This document shows positions 8,618-17,239 of a DNA stretch of 23,005 nucleotides, piece by piece. Numbering within the stretch: position 1 is the stretch's first letter; the number at the start of each line of letters is the position of its first letter. The stretch is from Planctomycetes bacterium UBA2386. GTDB taxonomy: Bacteria; Planctomycetota; UBA1135; UBA2386. The DNA lies in contig DDSQ01000023.1 in NCBI GenBank assembly GCA_002343845.1, positions 306 through 23,310 on the forward strand. The letters are read 5' to 3'. Both the position numbers and the translations under genes were made by a program. Below the pieces are notes generated by a model that did not search any database, was not told where the DNA came from, and worked only from the letters and a program-made list of their open reading frames with translations.

Positions 8618-8620
8618 TCA
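8583..8620 (-). promoter_or_regulatory. candidate bacterial SECIS hairpin following in-frame TGA
   Basis: Read on the minus strand after the TGA (8620-8618). ACGAG (8617-8613) pairs with CUCGU (8587-8583), all 5 bases complementary. CUGCGGC is unpaired opposite a single A. GGUGGC (8605-8600) pairs with GCCACC (8594-8589), all 6 bases complementary. The apical loop is GGUCA (8599-8595). The loop begins 18 bases after the TGA. Bacterial SECIS elements are hairpins just 3' of the UGA, inside the coding sequence, with G and U near the start of the apical loop; E. coli fdhF also presents GGUC. The upper stem-loop is 17 bases, starting 12 bases after the UGA. Alternatives are a chance hairpin in a Gly-rich GC-rich region or a stem that aids plain stop-codon readthrough. 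No selA, selB, selC or selD is in the window. Confidence 0.5.
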
Positions 8621-10246
8621 ATGCCCCGATTCCTTGCGTTCGATGGTCTTGCGCAGGGAGTCGATCAGCAGCTCCAGCACGGCCTCGATCTCACGCTGCG
8701 CCTGCTGCACCGGCTCGCCGCTCTCCTGCGCGGCCAGACTCTTCGTCACCGCGCCGAGGTCGTCGCGCAACTGCTCGACGATCGGCGGGAACACCGCGGT
8801 CGTCGCATCCTCCTCGAGCAGCTTGAGCGCGTCGGCGGCCTCCACCTCGAGCTCGGACTCGCCGGTGGCGAGTTCGCGCAGCTTCTCGACCAGCGCTGCG
8901 GGCAGGGCGCCCGACGCGGTGAGCACGTTGCCGCGCGTGGTGTCGAGCGTCTTGGTCGCTGCGGAGAGTTCGCGCTGCCGCGCCAGCATCGCGGTGAAGC
9001 GCTCCTCGAGCGCGCGTAGCACTTCGTCCTGCAACTGCTGCCGCAGCTGCGCCAGCGCGTCGTCGAGCTCCTTGCGCGCCTGTTCGAGGTCTTCCTTGGC
9101 GTCCTGCTGCTTCTGCTTCGCGGGAACGTACTCCTTGAGCTGGCCGGCGGCGGCGCGCTGCTTGGGCACGGCCTGCTGCACGCGCTGCTTGCCGGGCGTC
9201 GCCTCGGGCTTGTCCGCGTCCTGCGCCGACTCCGACTGCTCCATGTCCTTGGCCAGCGTGTCGGTGGCTTGCTGCGTCTGCTCCTGCTTCTTCAGCTGCT
9301 GCTCGAACGGCAGCTTCAGCAGTTCGCGTTTCGCGTCTTCGGCCAGCTCTTCGAGTTCGTCGATCGCCTGCTGCAGGTTCTCGATCGCCTGATCCTGGTC
9401 CTTCAGCGACGACTCCGGCTTCTGGTCGCCGAGCTGCGCCTTGGCCTGGCCCATCGACTTGCCTGCCTGCCCGGCCTTGCCGCTGCCGCCGGCCTTTCCC
9501 TCCTTCGAGTCCTTCGACTCCGAGGGCTTGCCGTTCTCGTCCTTTGGCGGCTGCAGGTCGGCGGCGCGCTGCTCGAGCCCTTCGAGGTCCTTCGCGAGCT
9601 TCTCGGTCTCCTGCTGCAGGCGACCCTCACGGTCCTCGAGCGGCTTCGTCGCTCCGGCCGCGGCCTGCACACCGAGTTCGTTGGTCGCCTCGCGCACGGC
9701 CTTCTGCTCGGCGAGCAGCGCCTGCGCCTGCTTCGTCTTGGCCTCGATCTCGGCCAGGTGGCGCTGCAGCGCCTCGGTGCGCGCCGACTCCTCCTTCTCG
9801 GCCGCCTGCTCCTTCGCCAGCTGGTCGACGCGTTCGCGGAACGCGGACAGCCGCTTGATCTCCTCGAGCAGCGCCCGGAGGTCGTCGTTGCGGTTCTGCA
9901 GCAGTTCGAGCAGCGTCGAGAGGTCGGTCTTCAGCCCCCCCATCTCGACCAGCGCCTCGTCCCAGCGCTCTTGCTGCAGCAGCTTGCCCGCCTTCTCGAG
10001 GCGGGTCGTCAGCTTCTTCTCCTGCGCGTACTGCAGGCCAGCCGACAGGATCTTGCTCTCTTCGGGTTCCGTCTTCTGCAGCACGAGCATCAGCTTCTGC
10101 ATGCGCTCGGTCAGGTCGCGGAACTTGCTGCGGGCGAGCTCCTGCTTCTGCGAAGCCGACAGCTGAGGGTCCTGCGGCGGCAAGGCGGCGACGGACGTCG
10201 CGGCGAACGCGAACGCCAGCAGGGCAGCGAGCACACGTGGCATCAT
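8618..10246 (-). CDS. secreted coiled-coil protein, main part up to the in-frame TGA
   Basis: 542 residues up to the TGA. Signal peptide about 1-21 (TSVAA). Nearly all the rest is helical and coiled coil, rich in Glu, Lys, Gln and Ala (about 30-230, 280-345, 365-430, 450-535), broken by a Gly/Ser/Lys linker (about 235-275, KEGKAGGSGKAGQAG). The last visible helix ends LRKTIERKESGH. I assign the start to ATG 10246, because GGAG at 10253-10256 lies 6 bases upstream; an in-frame TTG at 10252 is less likely. Relatives that I recognise carry a Gly-rich linker and a PLVPxxAELK tail after this helix; here that tail follows the TGA in the same frame. If TGA is decoded, the full product has 626 residues with the TGA-encoded residue at 543. 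Function unknown; probably a periplasmic partner of the VWA/DUF4175 membrane proteins encoded upstream. Confidence 0.88.
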   Translation of the reverse strand: MMPRVLAALLAFAFAATSVAALPPQDPQLSASQKQELARSKFRDLTERMQKLMLVLQKTEPEESKILSAGLQYAQEKKLTTRLEKAGKLLQQERWDEALVEMGGLKTDLSTLLELLQNRNDDLRALLEEIKRLSAFRERVDQLAKEQAAEKEESARTEALQRHLAEIEAKTKQAQALLAEQKAVREATNELGVQAAAGATKPLEDREGRLQQETEKLAKDLEGLEQRAADLQPPKDENGKPSESKDSKEGKAGGSGKAGQAGKSMGQAKAQLGDQKPESSLKDQDQAIENLQQAIDELEELAEDAKRELLKLPFEQQLKKQEQTQQATDTLAKDMEQSESAQDADKPEATPGKQRVQQAVPKQRAAAGQLKEYVPAKQKQQDAKEDLEQARKELDDALAQLRQQLQDEVLRALEERFTAMLARQRELSAATKTLDTTRGNVLTASGALPAALVEKLRELATGESELEVEAADALKLLEEDATTAVFPPIVEQLRDDLGAVTKSLAAQESGEPVQQAQREIEAVLELLIDSLRKTIERKESGH

Positions 10247-10252
10247 GGTCAA

Positions 10253-10256
10253 CTCC
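10253..10256 (-). promoter_or_regulatory. Shine-Dalgarno GGAG that sets the start of the coiled-coil gene
   Basis: GGAG on the minus strand, separated by 6 bases from the ATG at 10246. It supports ATG 10246 over the in-frame TTG at 10252, which would overlap the spacer. It lies in the 39-base gap after the DUF4175-like gene. Confidence 0.6.
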
Positions 10257-10285
10257 AGTCGGTAGGTGGCCGCGGTGGCCCGCGG

Positions 10286-12538
10286 TCACTGCTTCTTGTC
10301 GTCTTTCGGCCTGTCGGGCTTCGCCGGGTCAGTCGACTTCGGCGAGAAGATATCGCGTTCGCGCGCGCGCACGCGGTTCTGGACGTCCTGGATGGCTTCG
10401 TTCTCCAGTTTGATCACGGCGCGCAGCTCCTCGATCAGCACGGCGAGGTTCTCGGCCTGCTCCATCTCCTTCAGCACGGCCTGCAGCCGGCGCAGGATGT
10501 CCTTGTAAGCATCGACGGCCGACGACCTTGCCGCCGGCGAGGGCGTGGCGGCGAAGGCGTCGACGAGGCGCGCGCTGGCCGGGAAAGCCTCCTTGGCGAG
10601 CGCCGCCAGCGGTGCCGGGATCAGGCCTTCGAACTGCCGGACCTGGGGCGCTTGCCACAGGCGGTTGTTCTCGTACTCGAGCAGGATCCGTTGGTACAGC
10701 TCGCCGACCATCGCCACGCGGCGGCCGAGCGACTGTTGCTGCCGCGCCAGCGCCCGCAGCCGTGCGTCGACCTGGCGGCGCCGGTCGCCCGCGGCCGAGG
10801 GATCGACCATCTCGCTGAGTTCGAGCAGCGCCCGCTGTTCGTCGTCGGTGATGCGCTGCAGTTCCTGCCGCTGCTCGACCTGGCGGCGGCGCAGCTCCTC
10901 GGTGAGCTTCTCGCGCGTGACGACCCGGAACACCATCGTCTCGCCGCTGCTCTCGTGCGGATCTCCCGGACCGAAGTTGTCCGTCGCCGTGAAGCGCAGC
11001 GAGAACAGCATGCCGGGCCGGATCGGGTTGTCCTTCGCGTCCTCGTTCGGCTGTTTGTTCCACTGCAGCAGGTCGACGGTGGCCGCGGTCTCGTAGCGCA
11101 GCGCGCTGCGCCCGAGCGATTCGGTGAACGCCGCCAGCGTCGGCGCGAACGGCACCTCGGGCGGCGCTTCCTGGCCGCGCTCCGGCGGCTTGTCGACGAC
11201 GGCGCGGCTCATGACCCCGACCGTGCGCAGGCCGAAGTCGTCCTTGACCTTCAGGTCGCCCGGGATGCGCGCGTGCGTGGTGATCGCCTTGCCGATGCCG
11301 CGCAGGCGGAACTCGATGCTCGGCGGCTTGTCGTCGCCGACGCGCAGCACGAGTTTGGGCGGCGTGCCGGCACCCAGGCGGTCACGGTCGATCACGTCGA
11401 CGGTCAGCAGCCCCGACGCGGTCGGCTGCAGTTCGCCGGTGAACGAGCGCCGATCCGGGCCGACCGCGAGTTCGGTGCGTTCGTCGTTGCCGAACAGGAG
11501 GAACGCGCGATCCAGCTCCTTTTGGCTCGTGCCGCGGAACGACAGCTTCGCACCGCGCGGCAGCCGCAGCTCGCCCTGCGTCGCCGGCACCGTCTCGGCG
11601 TCGCGTTCCATGTACGCGGGCCACGTCACGTCGATCTGCAGGTCGTCGATGCGCGGCCGTTCGACGATCGACACCTCGACTTCGATCGGCAGCGAATCGC
11701 CGCCCTGGATCACCAGCTTCACGTCCGCCAGCACGGCGTCGAGCGTCCACGCAAACTCGGCTTCGCCGGTGCGCCCCATCGCCTCGACACCCGTCTCACC
11801 GCTGCGGAACGTGTAGTCGACGAAGACCTGGTCGGGCACCGCACCGCTGGCGGTCACGCGCACGGTCAACGCATCGCCTTGCGGCAGGCGCACGGCCGCG
11901 GCGTCGCCGGCGGCGAGTGCCAGCGTCGTGTAGCGCGGCCAGTCGACGTTCGTCAGCAGCACGTTGCGCAACGCCCAGGTGCCGAGCGAGCCCGAGTCGA
12001 TGGCGCCCCAGCCGGCGAACACGGCGATGGCGGCGGCGAGCATCCAGCCGAACCGCCGCACGCGCGTCGCGTCGATCGCGGCACCGAACGGGATCGCGGC
12101 GATCCTGGCGCGGACGTCGGCGACCACGGCGGCCTTGAGCGCCACCGAACCATCGCCAGCGCTGCCCGAAGCCCCTGCCAGCAGTTCGCGGCCGAACTGC
12201 AGCGAGCTGATCAACGCCTGCTTGACGTCGGGGGCGCGCCGTTCGACGGCGAGCGCGATCTCGTCGTCGTCGAGCGACACGGCGAGCGGGCGCACCAGCC
12301 GCCGCTGCAGCGTGCGCACGACGACGAACACGAAGCTCGCCAGCAGCGCGGCGCGGAACGCCCATTCGAGTCGCAGCAGGCGATCGACGATCAGGCTCGG
12401 CAGCGCGAAGGCGACGGCCAGCATGGCCAGCATGCCGAGTGCTTCGAGGCGGATCCCGGTCTGCGCACGCGCGCGCACGCCCGCCAGTTCGGCGGTGCCG
12501 GGCACGGCTCCGGGGATCGGCACCATCGTGTCGGTCAT
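10286..12538 (-). CDS. DUF4175-like membrane protein with periplasmic beta region and coiled-coil tail
   Basis: 750 residues. Three predicted membrane segments: about 33-54, 59-76 and 164-181. Between the second and third is a loop with SLDDDEIALAVERRAPD, a feature of this planctomycete family (an early acidic motif after the second helix). Residues about 195-540 form a long beta-rich periplasmic region with several strand-rich modules and the family-typical KVKDDFGLRTVGV (430-442). Residues about 545-730 are coiled coil (LRRRQVEQRQELQRITDDEQ; ELYQRILLEYENNRLWQ), ending in a Lys/Asp/Pro-rich tail. The ATG at 12538 overlaps the TGA of the upstream VWA gene as ATGA; MVPIPG at 12526 is an alternative start. 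It probably works with the two VWA proteins in an inner-membrane assembly. DUF4175 is a family resemblance from memory and the biochemical role is unknown. Confidence 0.9.
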   Translation of the reverse strand: MTDTMVPIPGAVPGTAELAGVRARAQTGIRLEALGMLAMLAVAFALPSLIVDRLLRLEWAFRAALLASFVFVVVRTLQRRLVRPLAVSLDDDEIALAVERRAPDVKQALISSLQFGRELLAGASGSAGDGSVALKAAVVADVRARIAAIPFGAAIDATRVRRFGWMLAAAIAVFAGWGAIDSGSLGTWALRNVLLTNVDWPRYTTLALAAGDAAAVRLPQGDALTVRVTASGAVPDQVFVDYTFRSGETGVEAMGRTGEAEFAWTLDAVLADVKLVIQGGDSLPIEVEVSIVERPRIDDLQIDVTWPAYMERDAETVPATQGELRLPRGAKLSFRGTSQKELDRAFLLFGNDERTELAVGPDRRSFTGELQPTASGLLTVDVIDRDRLGAGTPPKLVLRVGDDKPPSIEFRLRGIGKAITTHARIPGDLKVKDDFGLRTVGVMSRAVVDKPPERGQEAPPEVPFAPTLAAFTESLGRSALRYETAATVDLLQWNKQPNEDAKDNPIRPGMLFSLRFTATDNFGPGDPHESSGETMVFRVVTREKLTEELRRRQVEQRQELQRITDDEQRALLELSEMVDPSAAGDRRRQVDARLRALARQQQSLGRRVAMVGELYQRILLEYENNRLWQAPQVRQFEGLIPAPLAALAKEAFPASARLVDAFAATPSPAARSSAVDAYKDILRRLQAVLKEMEQAENLAVLIEELRAVIKLENEAIQDVQNRVRARERDIFSPKSTDPAKPDRPKDDKKQ

Positions 12539-15039
12539 AGCAGGTTGAAGCGCTTGCGCAGGATCCACTCGAGGGCGAGCACGGCGAGCACGAATGCGAT
12601 CGTCGGCCATCCGTCCCACACCGCGTGCGGCGTGCGCCACGTGTCGATCGCCGACCGCGACGGAATGCGATCGAGCGCCTGCAGCAACTGCTGCGGCGTG
12701 GTGAAGAGTTCGCCGCCGGGCGCACCGGCGATCGCGGCGAGTTCGGCGCGATCCATCGGCCCGTGCCGTTCGATCTGCGCCGCCACGACTTGGAAGGTCA
12801 GTTCGAGGTTGCGGCCGGTCTTCTCGACCGGGCGCACGCGCCAGCTGCCGAGCTGTGGTGGCCGGAAACGCAGCGCGTAGCTGCCGGGCGCGCCTTCGAC
12901 CGGCGGCAGCTGCAGCGTCTCGGGTGGTTCGCCCTCGCGTTCGACCAGCACCGAGAATGCGTCGAGCACCGCGGGCTGCAGCGCCTCGTCCTTCACCTCG
13001 GCGGCGAGTTCGATCGCCTGGCCGAGGTCGATCTTCTCGTCGCTCGCGAGCAGCCGCAGGCGCGCGTTGCCGGCCTGCAAGCGGCCCTCGAACAGCCAAC
13101 GGATGCCGTTCACCCAGAAGCGGTTGTAGGCACCCTCGTGGATCGAGCGCCAACGGTAGGTCTCGTCGGTGCCGGCGAACACGACGCGTCCCGCGCCCAC
13201 GTTCTGCGTCGCCAGCATCGGCATGCCGCGGCCGCCGCGACGCAGGGCTGGATCGGTCGAGCCGTGCTCGACCAGCACCAGGCCGACGGGCTTCACCCGC
13301 GCAATCGGGAAGAAGAAGCGGAAGCCCGGCAGCCGCGCCCAGGTCTGCTTGCTCTCGTCGCGGCCGGCGGCGACGCCGGTGATCTTGGCGCCGAGCCCTT
13401 CCTCGCCTTCGGGCGCGAGCACGTACGGCCAGACCTTCACGAACGCCTTGCCGAGACCGATCAGGCGCTCGGCGTAGTCGACGTCGGGCACGATGGGCAG
13501 CAGTTCGGCGAGCGGGAACGTCGCGGCGTCCGCGCGCATCGCTTCGAGCGAGTACTTCTCGCCCGCCACCCACCACAGGCCGCAGCCGCCCTCGACGACG
13601 TGCTGCGCGAGGTGCTGGCAGAACGTGCGCGTCAGCCGCGCCGGATCCGGATCGATCATCACGACGACGTCGTACGGATCGAAGTCGGTGCGCTGCTCCG
13701 GCAGCGCCTCGATGCGCACGCTCTCGTCGCCGTCCTGCGGGAACTTCGGGTCGGCGCTCTGCAGCCAGCACGACACGTCGATCGTCTTGTCGCGGATCAG
13801 CAGGTTGCGCAGGATCTGGAACTCGTGGTTGCTGCTGCCGGCGATCAGCAGCAGGCGCAGACGTTCGCCGAGCACTTCGACCGGCGCCTGCTTCTGGTGG
13901 CGTTCGGCGACGATCGCCTCGCCGTCCGGCGGCTGGATCTCGGTGCGGTAGAGGAAGCGACCCGGCACGTCCGACGTGATGTCCTTCCACTCGACCTTCA
14001 CTTCGCTGCGATCGCCACCGATCGTCACGGGCTGCGACTTCACCTCGACGGCGGTGCCCTTGTCGTCGACGCGCAGCAGGCGCGCGGTCACGTTCGTCTG
14101 GTCGTAGCCCTGCGCCAGCACGGTCGCCTCGAGCTCGAACGGGTCCTTCTGGAACACCTTCGCCGGCGCCTCGAAGCGCGTGATCTGCACGGTCTGCGTC
14201 TCGGACGGATCGCCGATGCCGAGCACGAACGTGTGCGGGATCTTGCGCTGGCCGAGCACACGCGCGATCTCGGCGGCCTGCGGGCCGGCGTTGCGGCGGC
14301 CGTCGGTCACGAACACGACCGCGGCGATCTCCGAGGTCCGGCTCTTGTCGAGCGCGGTGCGCAAGGCGCCGCCCGGATTCGAGGCGTTGCCTTCTTGCGG
14401 CAGCCGGTCGAGGTCGAGGCGCGGCAACGGCGGCGGCGCGTTCGGGTCCAGCGGGAGCGGCTGGCCGTCGGCGCCGAGCACGGGCGGCGGCGGCGGCAGC
14501 AGCGGCAGCTGTTCGAGGTTGCCCGCGAACGAGTAGAGCTGCACCTGGTTCTTCGCCGCGAGCTTGCGCACGAGTTCGCCGTCGCCGTGCGCGAGCAGCG
14601 CCTTCACCAGCGCGACGCGCGGAGAGCTCGGCAGGTCGCCGACACCGAGCGCGCGCCAGCCGTCGGCGATCGCCTGCACGTCGTCGCGCCGCCACGCGTC
14701 CTGGTGCGTCATCGACTGCGAACCGTCGATGAGCAGGATCGTGTGGCCGGGCCGCACCTCGCGCCGGACCGTCACCAGCACCGGCTCGAGCAGCAGTGCC
14801 AGCACCGCGGCAATCGCGAGCGCGCGCAGCGATGCGAGCACGATGCGTTGGCCGGTGGTCAACGTCCGGCCGTCGCGCCGGTAGACGAACACGACCGCGG
14901 CGATCGCCAGGGCACAGCCGAGCAGCACGAGCAACGCCGCGCCGCCGGTCGGGAAGTTCGCGAGCTCGAAGCGCAGCTCGCTGCCCGGCTCGGGTTCGAT
15001 GCCGCACCAGGCGGCGAGTCGACGGAGGAGTTCGTCCAT
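12535..15039 (-). CDS. membrane protein with VWA domain and class I amidotransferase-like domain
   Basis: 834 residues. Two N-terminal membrane segments (about 32-53 and 66-87), a VWA domain (about 97-280) with an intact MIDAS start D105-G-S107-Q-S109 in ILLIDGSQSM and TDG at 245-247, and a Pro-rich insert inside the VWA domain (about 178-207). Then comes an Ig-like strand region (about 285-390) and a class I glutamine-amidotransferase-like fold (about 395-640, LLLIAGSSNHEFQILRNLL; YDVVVMIDPDP). The block VVFAGTDETYRWRSIHEGAYNRFW is typical of this planctomycete family. A last membrane segment lies near 812-828, ending LRKRFNLL. The amidotransferase-like part shows no obvious Cys-His-Glu triad, so it is more likely structural. 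It starts 11 bases after the BatA/VWA gene with no clear Shine-Dalgarno. Metal-dependent ligand binding by the VWA domain is a family expectation. Confidence 0.92.
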   Translation of the reverse strand: MDELLRRLAAWCGIEPEPGSELRFELANFPTGGAALLVLLGCALAIAAVVFVYRRDGRTLTTGQRIVLASLRALAIAAVLALLLEPVLVTVRREVRPGHTILLIDGSQSMTHQDAWRRDDVQAIADGWRALGVGDLPSSPRVALVKALLAHGDGELVRKLAAKNQVQLYSFAGNLEQLPLLPPPPPVLGADGQPLPLDPNAPPPLPRLDLDRLPQEGNASNPGGALRTALDKSRTSEIAAVVFVTDGRRNAGPQAAEIARVLGQRKIPHTFVLGIGDPSETQTVQITRFEAPAKVFQKDPFELEATVLAQGYDQTNVTARLLRVDDKGTAVEVKSQPVTIGGDRSEVKVEWKDITSDVPGRFLYRTEIQPPDGEAIVAERHQKQAPVEVLGERLRLLLIAGSSNHEFQILRNLLIRDKTIDVSCWLQSADPKFPQDGDESVRIEALPEQRTDFDPYDVVVMIDPDPARLTRTFCQHLAQHVVEGGCGLWWVAGEKYSLEAMRADAATFPLAELLPIVPDVDYAERLIGLGKAFVKVWPYVLAPEGEEGLGAKITGVAAGRDESKQTWARLPGFRFFFPIARVKPVGLVLVEHGSTDPALRRGGRGMPMLATQNVGAGRVVFAGTDETYRWRSIHEGAYNRFWVNGIRWLFEGRLQAGNARLRLLASDEKIDLGQAIELAAEVKDEALQPAVLDAFSVLVEREGEPPETLQLPPVEGAPGSYALRFRPPQLGSWRVRPVEKTGRNLELTFQVVAAQIERHGPMDRAELAAIAGAPGGELFTTPQQLLQALDRIPSRSAIDTWRTPHAVWDGWPTIAFVLAVLALEWILRKRFNLL

Positions 15040-15050
15040 GCGCGAAACCG

Positions 15051-17231
15051 TCAGCGACGGCCGAACCTCCAGGCGAGCACGGACTCGGCGAGCAGCCCCG
15101 CGAGCAGCAACGCCGCGAGCAGCGGCCAGATCTCACCTTCGGTGCTGTCGCTGCCGGCGGCAGCGTCCTCGCGCACGAACTGAACGCGCGGGTGCAGTTC
15201 GGCCGGATAGAGCCGGTGGAACGCCGCTTCGCCGAACGGTGTGAGGCGCCCCTCGCTGGCCGGCATGTTGCGCGCGAACACCCGCCGCTCCGGCGCCCCA
15301 TCGTGGCGAGCGAGCGTGACGTCGTAGGCGCCGAGCTGCCGCAGTTCGGCCATCGGCACGGCCAGCGCCGCCGGTGCCGGTGCTGGGGCCTCGACGGCGG
15401 TGAAGGTCCGTTCGTCGTCGCCGCGCACGGCACTCACCGTCGCGTCGGCGCGGTAGACGCCCGGATCGAGCGACGTCCGCCAGACGGCATCGGTCGACAG
15501 GTTCTGGCCGGCCAGGTCCTGCCGGCGTGCGCTGGTGCGGTGCAGCTGGTTGACGAGCACCAGAAACAGGTCGGTGCCGGGCAGGTTCGACCACGACATG
15601 TCCGCGGCGATCGCGAACATCGCGCAAGCACCGCCACTGCCGTGCGTGCGCGTGACCAGCAGCGGCGGCCCTTCCGTGTCCTGGATGCGCGCGACGATCG
15701 ACGCGCCGTGGGTCGGGGGTTCGACGATGTGCAGCCAGCGCTTGGCCAGCACCACGCCGCCGAACAGCAGGTCGAGCACTTCGGTGATGCCCTCGCAGAC
15801 CGGGTGGTCGGGCTGCACGAGGATCGCCTTGGCGGGACGATCCGGGTCGCCGCCGATCTCGCCGAACGGCAGCGGCAGCACGCCCTGGCCATCGCGCCAC
15901 AGCAGCTCGTTCCACCGCGCGGCGTCGACCAGCGGTCCGGCGAACACCGCGAGCCCGCCGCCCGCGGCGACGAACTCCTCGAGTCGCTTGGCGCTGGCCG
16001 GAGTCGGCGCCTGCACGTTGCACAGCCAGACCATGTCGAACGGCGCCAGGTCGATCTCCTCGAGGCCGGCGTCGCTGACGACTTGCGGATCGACGCCCGC
16101 TTCGGCGATCTCCATCGCCGACTGCAGATAGAACGCCTCGCCGTCGTCCTCGTCGGGCTGGCCGTCGACGAGCAGCACGCGGCTCTTGTCGCGCACGTCG
16201 ATCGCGAGCGTCCGGCGATCGTCGATCGGGAACGCCTCGGTCGCCTCGAGCGCCGCCTCGACGCGGTGCGGACCGTGCTGGTGGAACGCGTGGCGAACGG
16301 GCACGGCGATGCGTTCGCCGGGTGCCAGCTGCGGCACCGTAAGCACGACGCGGCTCTGGCCGTCGATCTCGAACGCGACCGTCGTCGGCGCCGACGGGTC
16401 GAGGCCGAGGTTCTGCACGTCGATCGCGATCGTGGCGGGCACCGAAACCACGGCGAGGCGGTCGATGAGGCGCACGTCGACGATCGCCAGGTTGGCCGGC
16501 GGACCGCCAGCACCGATCACCAGCACGCGGTCCTCGTCGTTGCGCAGCGCGCGCAGGGCCTCGACTACGCCCGGCCGCGCCTTGTCGTCCTCGGTCGCCC
16601 AGTCGTGGGCGCGCTGGTCGCCGACGACGTAGGTCCAGGTGCTGCCCGCGTCCTCGACCGTGGCGGCGCGTTGCTGCGTGGCCCGCAGCACGGCGCCGAG
16701 ATCGCTGCCGCCGTCGCCGGCCGGCAGTTCGGCGAGCAGGGTCGCGACGCGCCGGCCGAGTTCGGGCCCGACGCGTTGGTTCCACAGGTCCGGCGTCGCC
16801 GCGCGACTCGTGCGAACCAGCGAGAACGTGTCACCGGAGCGCCGCGTCGCGAGGTCGTCGGCCAGCGCCCGCACCCGTTCCTGGGCCTTGCCGAACAGCG
16901 TCGAGCTGCCGCTGCGCTGCGTCATCGAGGCGCTGTCGTCGAGCACGATGACGTGGTGCGTGCGCGAACCGAGCAGGCCGCCGCCGCCGAGTTGTGGGCG
17001 CGTCACCAGTCCGACCAGCAGCAGCACCGCGAGCGTTCGCAGCAGCAAGACCAGCCACTGCTCCATGCGCAGCCGCTTCTTGTTGCGCTTCATCGCCGCG
17101 AGCAGGAACTCCATCGCCGCCCACGGCACCTTCTTGAACCGCCGGCGGTTCAGCAGGTGGATGATGATCGGAACCGCGCACAGTGGCAGCGCCCACAGCA
17201 GCAGCGGGTTCAGGAACGCGAGGGCGTGCAT
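15051..17231 (-). CDS. BatA-domain membrane protein with VWA domain
   Basis: 726 residues. The N-terminus is a classical BatA two-helix module: NPLLLWALPLCAVPIIIHLL (8-27), the basic loop NRRRFKKVPWAAMEFL, then MKRNKKRLRMEQWLVLLLRTL and a second helix (about 58-77). A VWA domain follows (about 92-260) with MIDAS residues D98-x-S100-x-S102 in VIVLDDSASM. Next are a CARDB/Ig-like region (about 240-350), an amidotransferase-like region (about 350-560, DMVWLCNVQAPTPASAKRLEEF) and beta-rich sequence up to a final membrane segment (about 701-722). BatA proteins in other bacteria act with MoxR ATPases; none is seen here. The ATG at 17231 starts 8 bases after the previous stop. It is the first of three consecutive membrane genes and probably forms a complex with them. 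Confidence 0.92.
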   Translation of the reverse strand: MHALAFLNPLLLWALPLCAVPIIIHLLNRRRFKKVPWAAMEFLLAAMKRNKKRLRMEQWLVLLLRTLAVLLLVGLVTRPQLGGGGLLGSRTHHVIVLDDSASMTQRSGSSTLFGKAQERVRALADDLATRRSGDTFSLVRTSRAATPDLWNQRVGPELGRRVATLLAELPAGDGGSDLGAVLRATQQRAATVEDAGSTWTYVVGDQRAHDWATEDDKARPGVVEALRALRNDEDRVLVIGAGGPPANLAIVDVRLIDRLAVVSVPATIAIDVQNLGLDPSAPTTVAFEIDGQSRVVLTVPQLAPGERIAVPVRHAFHQHGPHRVEAALEATEAFPIDDRRTLAIDVRDKSRVLLVDGQPDEDDGEAFYLQSAMEIAEAGVDPQVVSDAGLEEIDLAPFDMVWLCNVQAPTPASAKRLEEFVAAGGGLAVFAGPLVDAARWNELLWRDGQGVLPLPFGEIGGDPDRPAKAILVQPDHPVCEGITEVLDLLFGGVVLAKRWLHIVEPPTHGASIVARIQDTEGPPLLVTRTHGSGGACAMFAIAADMSWSNLPGTDLFLVLVNQLHRTSARRQDLAGQNLSTDAVWRTSLDPGVYRADATVSAVRGDDERTFTAVEAPAPAPAALAVPMAELRQLGAYDVTLARHDGAPERRVFARNMPASEGRLTPFGEAAFHRLYPAELHPRVQFVREDAAAGSDSTEGEIWPLLAALLLAGLLAESVLAWRFGRR

Positions 17232-17239
17232 CGAGCCGA

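Noticed and set aside
10247..10288. The DUF4175-like gene and the coiled-coil gene share a frame, separated only by the TGA at 10286-10288; another readthrough fusion was considered
   Set aside because: The second gene has its own Shine-Dalgarno, ATG and signal peptide, and the 13 codons between are not conserved-looking. The TGA here is a normal stop.
9269..12880. Plus-strand open frame of about 1200 codons, and similar long plus-strand frames at 1285-3786, 12625-15183, 14796-17252 and 18226-21744
   Set aside because: They lie opposite well-supported minus-strand genes, have Arg/Ala/His-rich shadow composition with no domain sense, and arise because GC-rich codons rarely give stops on the other strand.
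12539..15433. Upstream extension of the DUF4175-like frame (open to 15433), and likewise 17232-18686 and 3289-4842 for two other genes
   Set aside because: The extensions overlap real genes in another frame and show shadow composition. The real starts sit at ATGA overlaps or just after the previous stop and begin with proper membrane or signal segments.
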